20,487 bases of DNA from NCBI GenBank assembly GCA_003170995.1, contig PMXT01000161.1:2847-23333 (forward strand), given 5' to 3'. The notes under the pieces are model-generated. The model had not been told where the DNA came from. It did not search any database and saw only the letters and a program-made list of their open reading frames with translations. The stretch comes from Actinomycetota bacterium (GTDB lineage: Bacteria; Actinomycetota; Thermoleophilia; Gaiellales; Gaiellaceae). The translations under genes were made by a program, and so were the position numbers. Below are positions 14,171 to 20,487 of the stretch, in pieces (the stretch's first letter is position 1; every line of letters begins with the position of its first letter).

Positions 14171-16044
14171 CAGCGGAAGATGAGGAAGAGAAGGAGGACG
14201 AGCGAGGCTCCGGCCGCGACCAGGAGCACGTAGCTACGGGCGAGACCGTTTTGAATGGCGGCGGCGACGCGGCCGCCGCGGAGGGCGCCGGTTCCGACCT
14301 CCTCGACGGAGCGCTCGATCACCTGCTGCTCGAACAGAGACGCGAGCCGGTGGGCGAGCAAGACCGCCGGGCGGTAGAAGAGCAGGTCGTAGGCGCGGTC
14401 GAAGTAGAGCTTCTCGACCAGAGCCTTAGGCGCTCGCGGCGCCTTCTGCGTCCGGGCCGAGTAGATCGTCCAGGTGATCCAGACTCCGCCGAGGGCCACG
14501 GCGACAGAGACCGCGCTCAGGAGCCATTCGCGTGTCACCGCAAGCGACCCACCCCGGCCGAGGAAATCCGAGAAGAGGTGCCAGGCTCCAGGGATCTGAA
14601 GCCAGCCACCAACGAGAGCGAGCAGGGCGAGAACTGCCACCGGCCACATCATCCAGCCGGGCCCTTCGCCGCCCCGATGCTTGGCGAGCTGCTTGTGCGT
14701 CTCTTTGCTCTCCTCGCCCGAGAAGACGAGGAAGAGCATGCGGAAAGAGTAGAGCGCGGTCAGAAGCACGCCGACGAGCGCGGCCGCGAAGAGCATCTTG
14801 TCGTAGACGCCGCCCGAGAAGGCCAGGGCGACGATCGCATCCTTGGAGAAGAAGCCCGCCAGCGGCGGCAGCCCGGCGAGCGCCCCTGCGCCGATCAGCA
14901 TGGCGATGAAGGTGCGTGGCATTCTCTTGCGCAGCCCACCCATCTTGCGCATGTCCTGCTCGCCGCCGAGCGCGTGGATGACGACGCCGGCGGCGAGGAA
15001 GAGCAGCGCCTTGAAGAAGGCGTGCGTGACCAGGTGGAACATCGCGGCGCCGTAGGCGCCGATGCCGGCCGCCAGGAACATGTAGCCGATCTGCGACATC
15101 GTCGAGTAGGCGATCACGCGCTTGATGTCGGTCTGCACCAGCGCGATGGCCCCGGTCGCGAGCAGCGTCACGGCGCCGATGCCGGCGACTGTCTGCTGCA
15201 CGTGCGGTGCCTGCTCGAACAGCGGATGCGTGCGCACGATCAGGTAGACGCCGGCGGTGACCATGGTCGCCGCGTGGATCAGGGCACTGACCGGCGTCGG
15301 GCCCTCCATAGCGTCGGGAAGCCAGGTGTGCAGCGGAATCTGCGCCGACTTGGCGACCGCGCCGACGAGCAAGCTCGCGGCGATGATGTTGACCACCCAG
15401 GTGTTCATGCCGAGCAGCCCGGCATTTGCGAAAACGGGGACGAAGTCGAGCGTGCCGGCGTGCTGGATGAGCAAGAAGATCGCCAGCACCATGGCGGCGT
15501 CGCCGATCGCGTTCATCACGAACGCCTTCTTGGCGGCGGCGATTGCGCTCGGCCGGTCCTGCCAGAAGCCGATCAGCAGGTAGGACGAGAGCCCGACCAG
15601 GCCCCAGCCGACGAGCAGGACGAGGAAGTTGGCCGCCTCGACCAGAAGCAGCATCGAGAAGACGAAGAAGGCGATGTAGGCGAAGTAGCGCCGCTCCTCG
15701 TCCTCGCCGTCCATGTAGCCGATCGAGTAGGCGACGATCAGCGTCCCGACGCCCGAGACGACGAGCATCATCACCAGCGAGAGAGGATCGACGAACAGAT
15801 CGAGCTTGACGTTGAGCGCGTGCGTCTCGATCCAGCTGAAGGCCGTCGTGGTGGTCCGTCTATTGCCCGCCGCGTGGCTGAGAGTGAGAGCGAAAGCGAC
15901 GATGGCGGCCGCGAAGGCGACTGCCGTCGAGCTCGTGGCGAGGTAGCCCGCCGCGCGCCGAGAAAGGCGATTTCCGCTCAGCGCGATCGCGAGTACCCCG
16001 ACGAGCGGAGCGAGCAGGCAGACCCAGGCAGCGGCGGCGATCAC
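14170..16044 (-). CDS. nuoL: NADH-quinone oxidoreductase subunit L
   Basis: A 624-residue protein, normal for NuoL, the most distal membrane subunit of complex I, with antiporter-like helices and a C-terminal region that forms the long lateral amphipathic helix and anchor. Landmarks are FVFSMLLLVEAANFLVLLVGWGLVGLSSYLLI near residues 125-155, VGAVAKSAQIPLHTWLPDAMEGPTPVSALIHAATMVTAG near 230-265, VQTDIKRVIAYSTMSQIGYM near 305-322 and GLPPLAGFFSKDAIV near 390-405. The start is GTG at 16044, overlapping the nuoK stop by four bases (GTGA). It pumps protons as part of the complex in the cytoplasmic membrane. The strand opposite carries a 738-codon open frame that is a composition artefact. Confidence 0.95.
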   Translation of the reverse strand: MIAAAAWVCLLAPLVGVLAIALSGNRLSRRAAGYLATSSTAVAFAAAIVAFALTLSHAAGNRRTTTTAFSWIETHALNVKLDLFVDPLSLVMMLVVSGVGTLIVAYSIGYMDGEDEERRYFAYIAFFVFSMLLLVEAANFLVLLVGWGLVGLSSYLLIGFWQDRPSAIAAAKKAFVMNAIGDAAMVLAIFLLIQHAGTLDFVPVFANAGLLGMNTWVVNIIAASLLVGAVAKSAQIPLHTWLPDAMEGPTPVSALIHAATMVTAGVYLIVRTHPLFEQAPHVQQTVAGIGAVTLLATGAIALVQTDIKRVIAYSTMSQIGYMFLAAGIGAYGAAMFHLVTHAFFKALLFLAAGVVIHALGGEQDMRKMGGLRKRMPRTFIAMLIGAGALAGLPPLAGFFSKDAIVALAFSGGVYDKMLFAAALVGVLLTALYSFRMLFLVFSGEESKETHKQLAKHRGGEGPGWMMWPVAVLALLALVGGWLQIPGAWHLFSDFLGRGGSLAVTREWLLSAVSVAVALGGVWITWTIYSARTQKAPRAPKALVEKLYFDRAYDLLFYRPAVLLAHRLASLFEQQVIERSVEEVGTGALRGGRVAAAIQNGLARSYVLLVAAGASLVLLLFLIFR

Positions 16045-16349
16045 TTACGTAACCTCGAGAGTAGGTCGGCGTCGATCTCGATCTTGCGCCTCGCCATGGC
16101 AACTACGAGCCCAAGCCCGACGACCACCTCGGCGGCCGCGACAGCCATCACCGCGAGCGCGAACACCTGGCCGTCGAGCGAGCCGTGCCGGCGCGCGAAG
16201 GCGATCAGCACGAGGTTGGCGCCGTTGAGCATCAGCTCCAGCGACAGCAGCATGATCAAAGGGTTGCGTCGCAGCATCACGCCGGCCATGCCGATGGCGA
16301 AGACGGCGCTTCCGGCCGCGAGATACCAGGCGATACCGGGCCCGAGCAC
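16041..16349 (-). CDS. nuoK: NADH-quinone oxidoreductase subunit K
   Basis: A 102-residue, three-helix membrane subunit of complex I. The conserved membrane glutamates needed for proton transfer are in place: LSLELMLNGANLVLIAFAR in helix two and AVAAAEVVVGLGLVVAMAR in helix three. PLIMLLSLELMLNGANL is a near-perfect NuoK signature. The start is GTG at 16349, which shares one base with the nuoJ stop (TAGTG). Longer upstream extension in the same frame runs through nuoJ out of phase and is not real. The stop overlaps the nuoL GTG by four bases. Confidence 0.95.
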   Translation of the reverse strand: MLGPGIAWYLAAGSAVFAIGMAGVMLRRNPLIMLLSLELMLNGANLVLIAFARRHGSLDGQVFALAVMAVAAAEVVVGLGLVVAMARRKIEIDADLLSRLRK

Positions 16350-16894
16350 TAGCGCTTCACCCCTTTGCGATCGCGCCGTTTCTGGGCGCCCAGGATCACG
16401 CCGCCGATGGCGGCCACCAGCAGTACGACCGAGATCACCTCGAAGGCGAGCAGGTGATTGCTCATGAAGAGGCGCCCGATCGAAGCGGGGCTGCCGAAGT
16501 CGGCCGAGACGTGGTTGCTGTGCGCCAACTCGTTCGAGGCGCCGAGCGCGATCACGACCAACAGTTCGGTCAAAAGCGCCGCCGCGGCGACCACTCCGCC
16601 CAGCGTTTGCCAGCTCGGTCCGCCGGTCCAGGCGATGTCCTTGTCCCAGCCGACGTAGGCGATGACGAACAGGAACATCACCATCACCGCGCCGGCGTAA
16701 ATGAGCACCTGGGCGGCGGCGACGAACTCGGCCGAGAGGAGCAGGTAGAAGACCGCCAACGAGATCAGGTTGCCGATCAGCGCCAGCGCCGAAAAGAGGG
16801 CGTTGCGGAACGCAACCACGGCCAGCGCCGAGCCGATACAGCCCACGGCGGCGGCGAACCAGACGATCCAGACGAGGATGTTTCCGGCGCTCAA
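16349..16894 (-). CDS. nuoJ: NADH-quinone oxidoreductase subunit J
   Basis: A 181-residue membrane subunit of complex I with about five helices. The signature third helix with its pi-bulge region is visible: EFVAAAQVLIYAGAVMVMFLFVIAYVG near residues 56-82. ALFSALALIGNLISLAVFYLLLSAEF precedes it. The start is TTG at 16894; GGACGGAG lies five bases upstream and no better start occurs. This is the only complete nuo gene here that is not coupled to its upstream neighbour: 166 noncoding bases separate it from the nuoI stop, and the ribosome site sits inside one arm of a long inverted repeat. Its stop overlaps the nuoK start by one base. Confidence 0.92.
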   Translation of the reverse strand: MSAGNILVWIVWFAAAVGCIGSALAVVAFRNALFSALALIGNLISLAVFYLLLSAEFVAAAQVLIYAGAVMVMFLFVIAYVGWDKDIAWTGGPSWQTLGGVVAAAALLTELLVVIALGASNELAHSNHVSADFGSPASIGRLFMSNHLLAFEVISVVLLVAAIGGVILGAQKRRDRKGVKR

Positions 16895-16897
16895 CTG

Positions 16898-17057
16898 TGC
16901 TCCGTCCAGTAATGCTTTCTAGGTCCTGGGTCGCTAACACCAAGCGATGCTAGGACGCAGGGAGCATTCGTACTCGGAAGTACGGATGCGACTGAGGACA
17001 ACGCAGCGCGCCGCGTGATAGCGGGCCAGAAGCAGAAGGGTATTGCTGGACGGAGCA
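16898..17057 (+). ncRNA. Candidate structured RNA or miniature inverted-repeat element between nuoI and nuoJ
   Basis: The 166-base spacer is organised as a closed structure. TGCTCCGTCCAGTAAT (16898-16913) pairs with ATTGCTGGACGGAGCA (17042-17057): 16 positions, one G-U when read on the plus strand. The helix continues as CTTTCT (16915-16920) with AGAAGG (17034-17039). Enclosed are a hairpin at 16923-16956 (GTCCT/AGGAC and TCGCT/AGCGA), an 11-pair hairpin at 16964-16989 with loop CGGA, and a short CCGC/GCGG stem near 17011-17024. All four imperfect pairs are G-U on the plus strand but A-C on the minus strand, which favours a plus-strand RNA, antisense to nuo. No target-site duplication is evident. 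The alternatives are a MITE-like insertion or a minus-strand leader controlling nuoJ. No known RNA family is recognised. Confidence 0.5.
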
Positions 17058-17060
17058 TCA

Positions 17061-17561
17061 CTAACTGCCTGTCCTGTAGTAGGGAGTCGGGGTGTCGTAC
17101 AGCTCCGGGTCGGCGACCGGGGTGCGCTTGATCGGCTCGGCCAGAAGCATGTCCTTGGAGTAGATCAGGTCACGGCGCGAGTACTCGCTGAACTCGTAGT
17201 CGTTGCCCAGCGTGATCGCGTCGAAGGGGCAAGCCAGCTCGCAGTAGCCGCAGAGGATGCAGCGGCTGAGGTTGATCTCGTAGATGCGGGCGTAGCGCTC
17301 TCCGGCCGAGACGCGATTCTCGGGCGTGTTCTCTGCAGCGACGACGCGGATGCAGTCGACCGGGCAGGCCGCGGCGCAGAGCGAGCAGCCGACGCACTTC
17401 TCGAGCCCGTTGGCGTGCCTGTTCAGGCGGTGGCGGCCGCGGAAGCGGGGATAGACCGGGCGCTTGTACTCCGGGTACTGCTCGGTCACGGTGCCGCGGA
17501 AGATCTGCTTCAGGGTCACCCCAAAGCCGCGAGCCGTTCCTATCACTGTCTTGCCGATCAT
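17061..17561 (-). CDS. nuoI: NADH-quinone oxidoreductase subunit I
   Basis: A 166-residue ferredoxin-like subunit carrying clusters N6a and N6b, which pass electrons from the peripheral arm toward quinone. Two full 4Fe-4S motifs are present: [12 protein letters not shown] (Cys 56, 59, 62, 66) and [12 protein letters not shown] (Cys 101, 104, 107, 111). The N-terminal segment with [14 protein letters not shown] is the typical amphipathic lead-in that lies on the membrane against NuoH. The ATG at 17561 overlaps the nuoH stop by four bases (ATGA), which fixes the start; a longer open frame upstream is a shadow of nuoH. It is followed by the structured spacer before nuoJ rather than by direct coupling. 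Confidence 0.95.
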   Translation of the reverse strand: MIGKTVIGTARGFGVTLKQIFRGTVTEQYPEYKRPVYPRFRGRHRLNRHANGLEKCVGCSLCAAACPVDCIRVVAAENTPENRVSAGERYARIYEINLSRCILCGYCELACPFDAITLGNDYEFSEYSRRDLIYSKDMLLAEPIKRTPVADPELYDTPTPYYRTGS

Positions 17562-18589
17562 ACGAGCACCACGAAGAAGGCCGTGGCGACCGCGTTCACG
17601 GTCGCCACGGGCAGGAGTACCTTCCAGCCCAGGTTCATCAGCTGGTCGTAGCGCAGTCGCGGCAGTGTCGCCCGCGCCCAGATGAAGCAGAAGAGCACAA
17701 TCGCCAGCTTGAGAACGAACCAGATCGGCCCGAAGCGGTGCAGGACCGGGAACAGCCAGCCGCCGAAGAAGAGCGTCACCATCAGCGCCGAGATAGTGAT
17801 CATGTGGACGTACTCGGCGATCTGGAACAGCCCCCAGCGCATGCCCGAATACTCGGTGTGATAGCCGGCGACAAGCTCCTGCTCGGCCTCGGGCAGATCG
17901 AAGGGCGCGCGCCCGACCTCGGCCACACCGGCCACGGCGAAGCAGGCGAAACCGACGATCTGCGGCACGATGTACCAGATCGTGCGCTGCTGCGCGGCGA
18001 CGATCCCGGTCAGCGAGAGCGACCTCGACATCAGCACGACACCAAGCACCGACAGCGCGAGGGCCACTTCGTAGGAGACGAGTTGGGCACCCGCGCGCAT
18101 GGCGCCGATGAGCGCGTACTTCGACTCCGACACCCAGCCGCCCAGCAATACGCCGTAGCTCGAGATCGAGCCGATGGCGAAGATCACGATCAGCGAAATG
18201 GGGAGGTTCACGACCTGGCCGTCGATCTGGAAGCCATAGAGCTCCCAGCCGCCGCCCCAGGGGATGACCGAGAAGGCGAGGAAGGCCATCGTCGCCGAGA
18301 GGGCCGGCGCTCCCAGGTAGAGGACGGGATGGATGACCCGGTCGGGCCGGAAAGGCGCCTTGCGCACCAGCTTGATCAGGTCGGCGAAGGGCTGCAGGAC
18401 GCCGAATGGCCCGGCCCGGTTGGGGCCGAAGCGAAGCTGGAAGCGACCGAGCAGCTTGCGCTCGATCAGCGTCATGAAGGCGAAGGTGAGGAGCAGGATC
18501 ATGATCACCACGAAGGCCTCGATGGCCCCAACCCACCAGCGCTCGGCTGCCGCCAGCGGCAGTGCGACGTTTGTCGCCAACGGGCTCAC
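17558..18589 (-). CDS. nuoH: NADH-quinone oxidoreductase subunit H
   Basis: A 343-residue membrane subunit that forms the quinone chamber with the peripheral arm. About eight helices are visible. Signature loops are [22 protein letters not shown] near residues 53-74 and [26 protein letters not shown] near 225-250, the latter carrying the acidic residues of the proposed E-channel. The final helix ([16 protein letters not shown]) is normal. The start is GTG at 18589, overlapping the nuoG stop by four bases (GTGA). Length and motifs are complete, with no sign of damage. Confidence 0.95.
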   Translation of the reverse strand: MSPLATNVALPLAAAERWWVGAIEAFVVIMILLLTFAFMTLIERKLLGRFQLRFGPNRAGPFGVLQPFADLIKLVRKAPFRPDRVIHPVLYLGAPALSATMAFLAFSVIPWGGGWELYGFQIDGQVVNLPISLIVIFAIGSISSYGVLLGGWVSESKYALIGAMRAGAQLVSYEVALALSVLGVVLMSRSLSLTGIVAAQQRTIWYIVPQIVGFACFAVAGVAEVGRAPFDLPEAEQELVAGYHTEYSGMRWGLFQIAEYVHMITISALMVTLFFGGWLFPVLHRFGPIWFVLKLAIVLFCFIWARATLPRLRYDQLMNLGWKVLLPVATVNAVATAFFVVLV

Positions 18590-20487
18590 GGCCTACTCAC
18601 CTCCACGCCTCGCGCCAGCTCGGAGCAGTGTGTCGCGGCGACTCTGACTGCGCCAGGTATGAGCGCGGCATTGATCCGAGCGCGCAGTCTCACCGAGGTT
18701 CCGTTCGAGCGCACGACGACCTCGGTGCCGGCGGCGATCCCGCGCCGGTCGGCATCCTCGGGAGATATCTCGACCTCCGTCGCCGGACCCTGGAAAGAGA
18801 GCTCGGGAACGTGCTCGACCTCGGGCCCCGAAAAGAGTGCCCGGTAGCGGAGCAACTCGAGCGGGCCGCCGCGAACGGTTGGCGGCGCCTCGGCGACGGG
18901 CGCCTGCACGGCCTTCGCCTCGGCGCGCGGCGGCAGCGGCGCCTGCTCTGCCAGCGACGAAAGCGAGACACCGTCGAGCGCCTTCGCAGACAGCTCGGCG
19001 AACACGGCGGCGGCGGTGTCCGGCAGCGTCACACCCAGGCGCCCGGCCAGCTCGGCCAGCCAGACGAGCTCCGGGTGAACGGTTGTGCCAGTGGCGCCGC
19101 GCAACCTTTGCAGGCGGCCCTCGAGGTTGCGCATCGTTCCCTCTCGCTCCAGGTAGCTCGTCGCGGGCAGCACCAGATCGGCCCATTCGCCGCTGTCGCC
19201 GGCGAAGAGAGTCAGCGCCACGGTCACCCGAGCGCGCTCGGCCAGCTGGCGTACCTGCAGGTCGCTCGCGGCCTCGTCGCCCGAGACGATGAGGAGTCCG
19301 ATCTGCCCCGACTGGCGATTCTCCTCTCCTGCCGCGGCCCAGGCCTCTGCGACGCCGCGGGCGTTCGGAGTGCTGGGCAGATGGAGGGCTCCCGATCCTT
19401 CCTTCTCGTGTAGCCCGAGAGCATGCGCGAGAGCGGCGAGATGGGCGCCTCCGGCTCCGCCTCCTCCCGACCAGAGGAGAACCACCCGCTCGGTTCCGCG
19501 TAGCCGCCGGCCGAGCTCGCTGTCGGTCTCGGCCAGCTCGCGACAGGCGATTGCCGCCTCACCGGGGGCTCGCTGAATATCTCCGGATGGTCCGATTCGT
19601 GTGATGCACGCACCGGCGCGTCGCGCCTGCTTCAGCCAGAGCTCGACGATCGGCGCCCGCTCGAGCACGGGGCACTCCTCGAAAATGACGATCTCCTCGG
19701 CGGCGGCGAGCGCCGAGACAGACACCCGGAAGGGATCGAGAACGTCCAGCGCCTGTTCCGGTAAAACGACTCTGTCGGAAGCGGCTCCCTGGCGCACGAC
19801 CTTCGCCAACGAGTAGGCCAGCTCGATCGTCTCGGTGCCCGAGAGAGCAAGAACGACCTCTCCACGGGCCCGCTCGATCATGCCCTCCAGCTCGTTGAGG
19901 GCCTCTTCCCAGCCCAGTTCCTCGAGCTCTCGGGCTCCACGTCGGCGCGGGACGAGGATCCGCTCTTCGGAATAGAGGTAGGAGTAGCTGAAGCGACCCT
20001 TGTCGCAGAGCCAGCCGCGGTCGATCTCGGGGTGGTTACGCGAGAGAACACGTTGGATCTTGCCTTCGCGGCTCTGCACGGTCACGTTGCAGCCGACCGG
20101 GCAGAGGCCGCAGACGCTCGCTGCTTGCTCGTACTCCCAGGGACGCGCCCGGAAGCGGTACTGGGTCGAGGTCAGCGCGCCCACCGGGCACAGCTCGACC
20201 ACGTTGCCTGAGAACGGCCCGCGGTAGGGCTCGCCCTCGAAGGTCGCGATCATCGACAGCGCGCCGCGGTTGACGGCGACCAGTTCCTCGTCTTCCGCGA
20301 CCTCCTGCGAGAAACGCGTACAGCGGTAACAGAGGATGCAGCGCTCGCGGTCGAGGGCGATCGTGGGAGAGATCGGGATCAGTTTCTCGAGGCTGCGCTT
20401 GCGGAAGGTCATGCGCGTCTTTCCGGATCCGTAACGGAAGCTCAGGTCCTGCAGCGCGCACTCGCCGCCCTTGTCGCAGACGGGGCA
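18586..20487 (-). CDS. nuoG: NADH-quinone oxidoreductase subunit G, 5' end outside the window
   Basis: At least 633 residues are visible; the start lies beyond base 20487, so the N-terminal 2Fe-2S domain is not seen. The visible part begins in the first 4Fe-4S motif ([10 protein letters not shown], cysteines 1, 4 and 10 of the fragment). Next is [10 protein letters not shown] with a distal cysteine in VELCPVGAL (cluster N4). Then CGLCPVGC with a distal cysteine in [10 protein letters not shown] (about fragment residues 126-161) makes a complete N7-type site. A molybdopterin-oxidoreductase-like domain and a C-terminal molydop-binding domain ([22 protein letters not shown]) follow; in complex I these are structural. 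It carries the electron wire from NADH toward NuoI. An internal ATG at 20412 is not the start because the iron-sulfur motif lies upstream of it. The stop overlaps the nuoH GTG. Confidence 0.93.
   Translation of the reverse strand, partial: CPVCDKGGECALQDLSFRYGSGKTRMTFRKRSLEKLIPISPTIALDRERCILCYRCTRFSQEVAEDEELVAVNRGALSMIATFEGEPYRGPFSGNVVELCPVGALTSTQYRFRARPWEYEQAASVCGLCPVGCNVTVQSREGKIQRVLSRNHPEIDRGWLCDKGRFSYSYLYSEERILVPRRRGARELEELGWEEALNELEGMIERARGEVVLALSGTETIELAYSLAKVVRQGAASDRVVLPEQALDVLDPFRVSVSALAAAEEIVIFEECPVLERAPIVELWLKQARRAGACITRIGPSGDIQRAPGEAAIACRELAETDSELGRRLRGTERVVLLWSGGGGAGGAHLAALAHALGLHEKEGSGALHLPSTPNARGVAEAWAAAGEENRQSGQIGLLIVSGDEAASDLQVRQLAERARVTVALTLFAGDSGEWADLVLPATSYLEREGTMRNLEGRLQRLRGATGTTVHPELVWLAELAGRLGVTLPDTAAAVFAELSAKALDGVSLSSLAEQAPLPPRAEAKAVQAPVAEAPPTVRGGPLELLRYRALFSGPEVEHVPELSFQGPATEVEISPEDADRRGIAAGTEVVVRSNGTSVRLRARINAALIPGAVRVAATHCSELARGVEVSRP

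Noticed and set aside
14251..16467. 738-codon open frame on the plus strand opposite nuoL, nuoK and nuoJ
   Set aside because: The translation is a low-complexity mix of Arg, Asp, Glu, Gly and Ala without any family pattern. It mirrors GC-rich codons of the well-supported nuo genes on the other strand.
17738..18847. 369-codon open frame on the plus strand opposite nuoH and nuoG
   Set aside because: Composition artefact opposite two conserved complex I genes; it has no recognisable domain.
1..20487. CRISPR array, insertion sequence or prophage
   Set aside because: No regularly spaced direct repeats, transposase, integrase or phage structural genes were seen.

Overview
This is a high-GC chromosomal segment with frequent GTG and TTG starts and several genes that lack a Shine-Dalgarno sequence. 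Gene content and style point to an actinobacterium, and Thermoleophilia (Solirubrobacterales/Gaiellales-like) would fit. The lineage is inferred from general character only; there is no rRNA or marker search behind it. No insertion sequence, phage gene, CRISPR array or intact tRNA was found.

Layout. (1) 33-1714, minus strand: an OB-fold/HD-domain nuclease-like gene followed by an EamA/DMT-family transporter. (2) 1715-2006: a divergent control region holding a dispersed repeat, inverted repeats and a near-leaderless promoter. (3) 2007-4931, plus strand: a DUF1015 protein translationally coupled to an inositol-monophosphatase-family phosphatase, then metF from its own promoter. (4) 4932-7365: a structured spacer, then a coupled pair made of a COG4091-type (homoserine-dehydrogenase-like plus SAF) oxidoreductase and a glycosyltransferase-like protein. 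(5) 7492-9392: a two-gene DrrAB-type ABC-2 exporter. (6) 9467-11005: an Mrp/ApbC iron-sulfur carrier ATPase and a small membrane protein. (7) 11006-11198: a convergent spacer with a strong hairpin and a second copy of the dispersed repeat. (8) 11199-20487, minus strand: the distal part of a respiratory complex I operon, nuoG(partial)-H-I-J-K-L-M-N.

The nuo genes encode the whole membrane arm except NuoA (H, J, K, L, M, N) plus the peripheral iron-sulfur subunits G (incomplete) and I. Most neighbours overlap by 1 or 4 bases, which implies tight translational coupling. There are two striking exceptions. The nuoI-nuoJ junction is opened by a roughly 160-base element, closed by a long terminal inverted repeat and containing further hairpins. 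It could be a structured RNA or a miniature inverted-repeat element, and it also buries the nuoJ ribosome-binding site. Second, nuoN is interrupted by a single in-frame TGA at codon 335 while the reading frame continues perfectly on both sides.

The best candidates for something undescribed are therefore the nuoI-nuoJ spacer element, the pair of roughly 70-base dispersed repeats (1809-1880 and 11056-11125), and the uncharacterised COG4091/glycosyltransferase gene pair.
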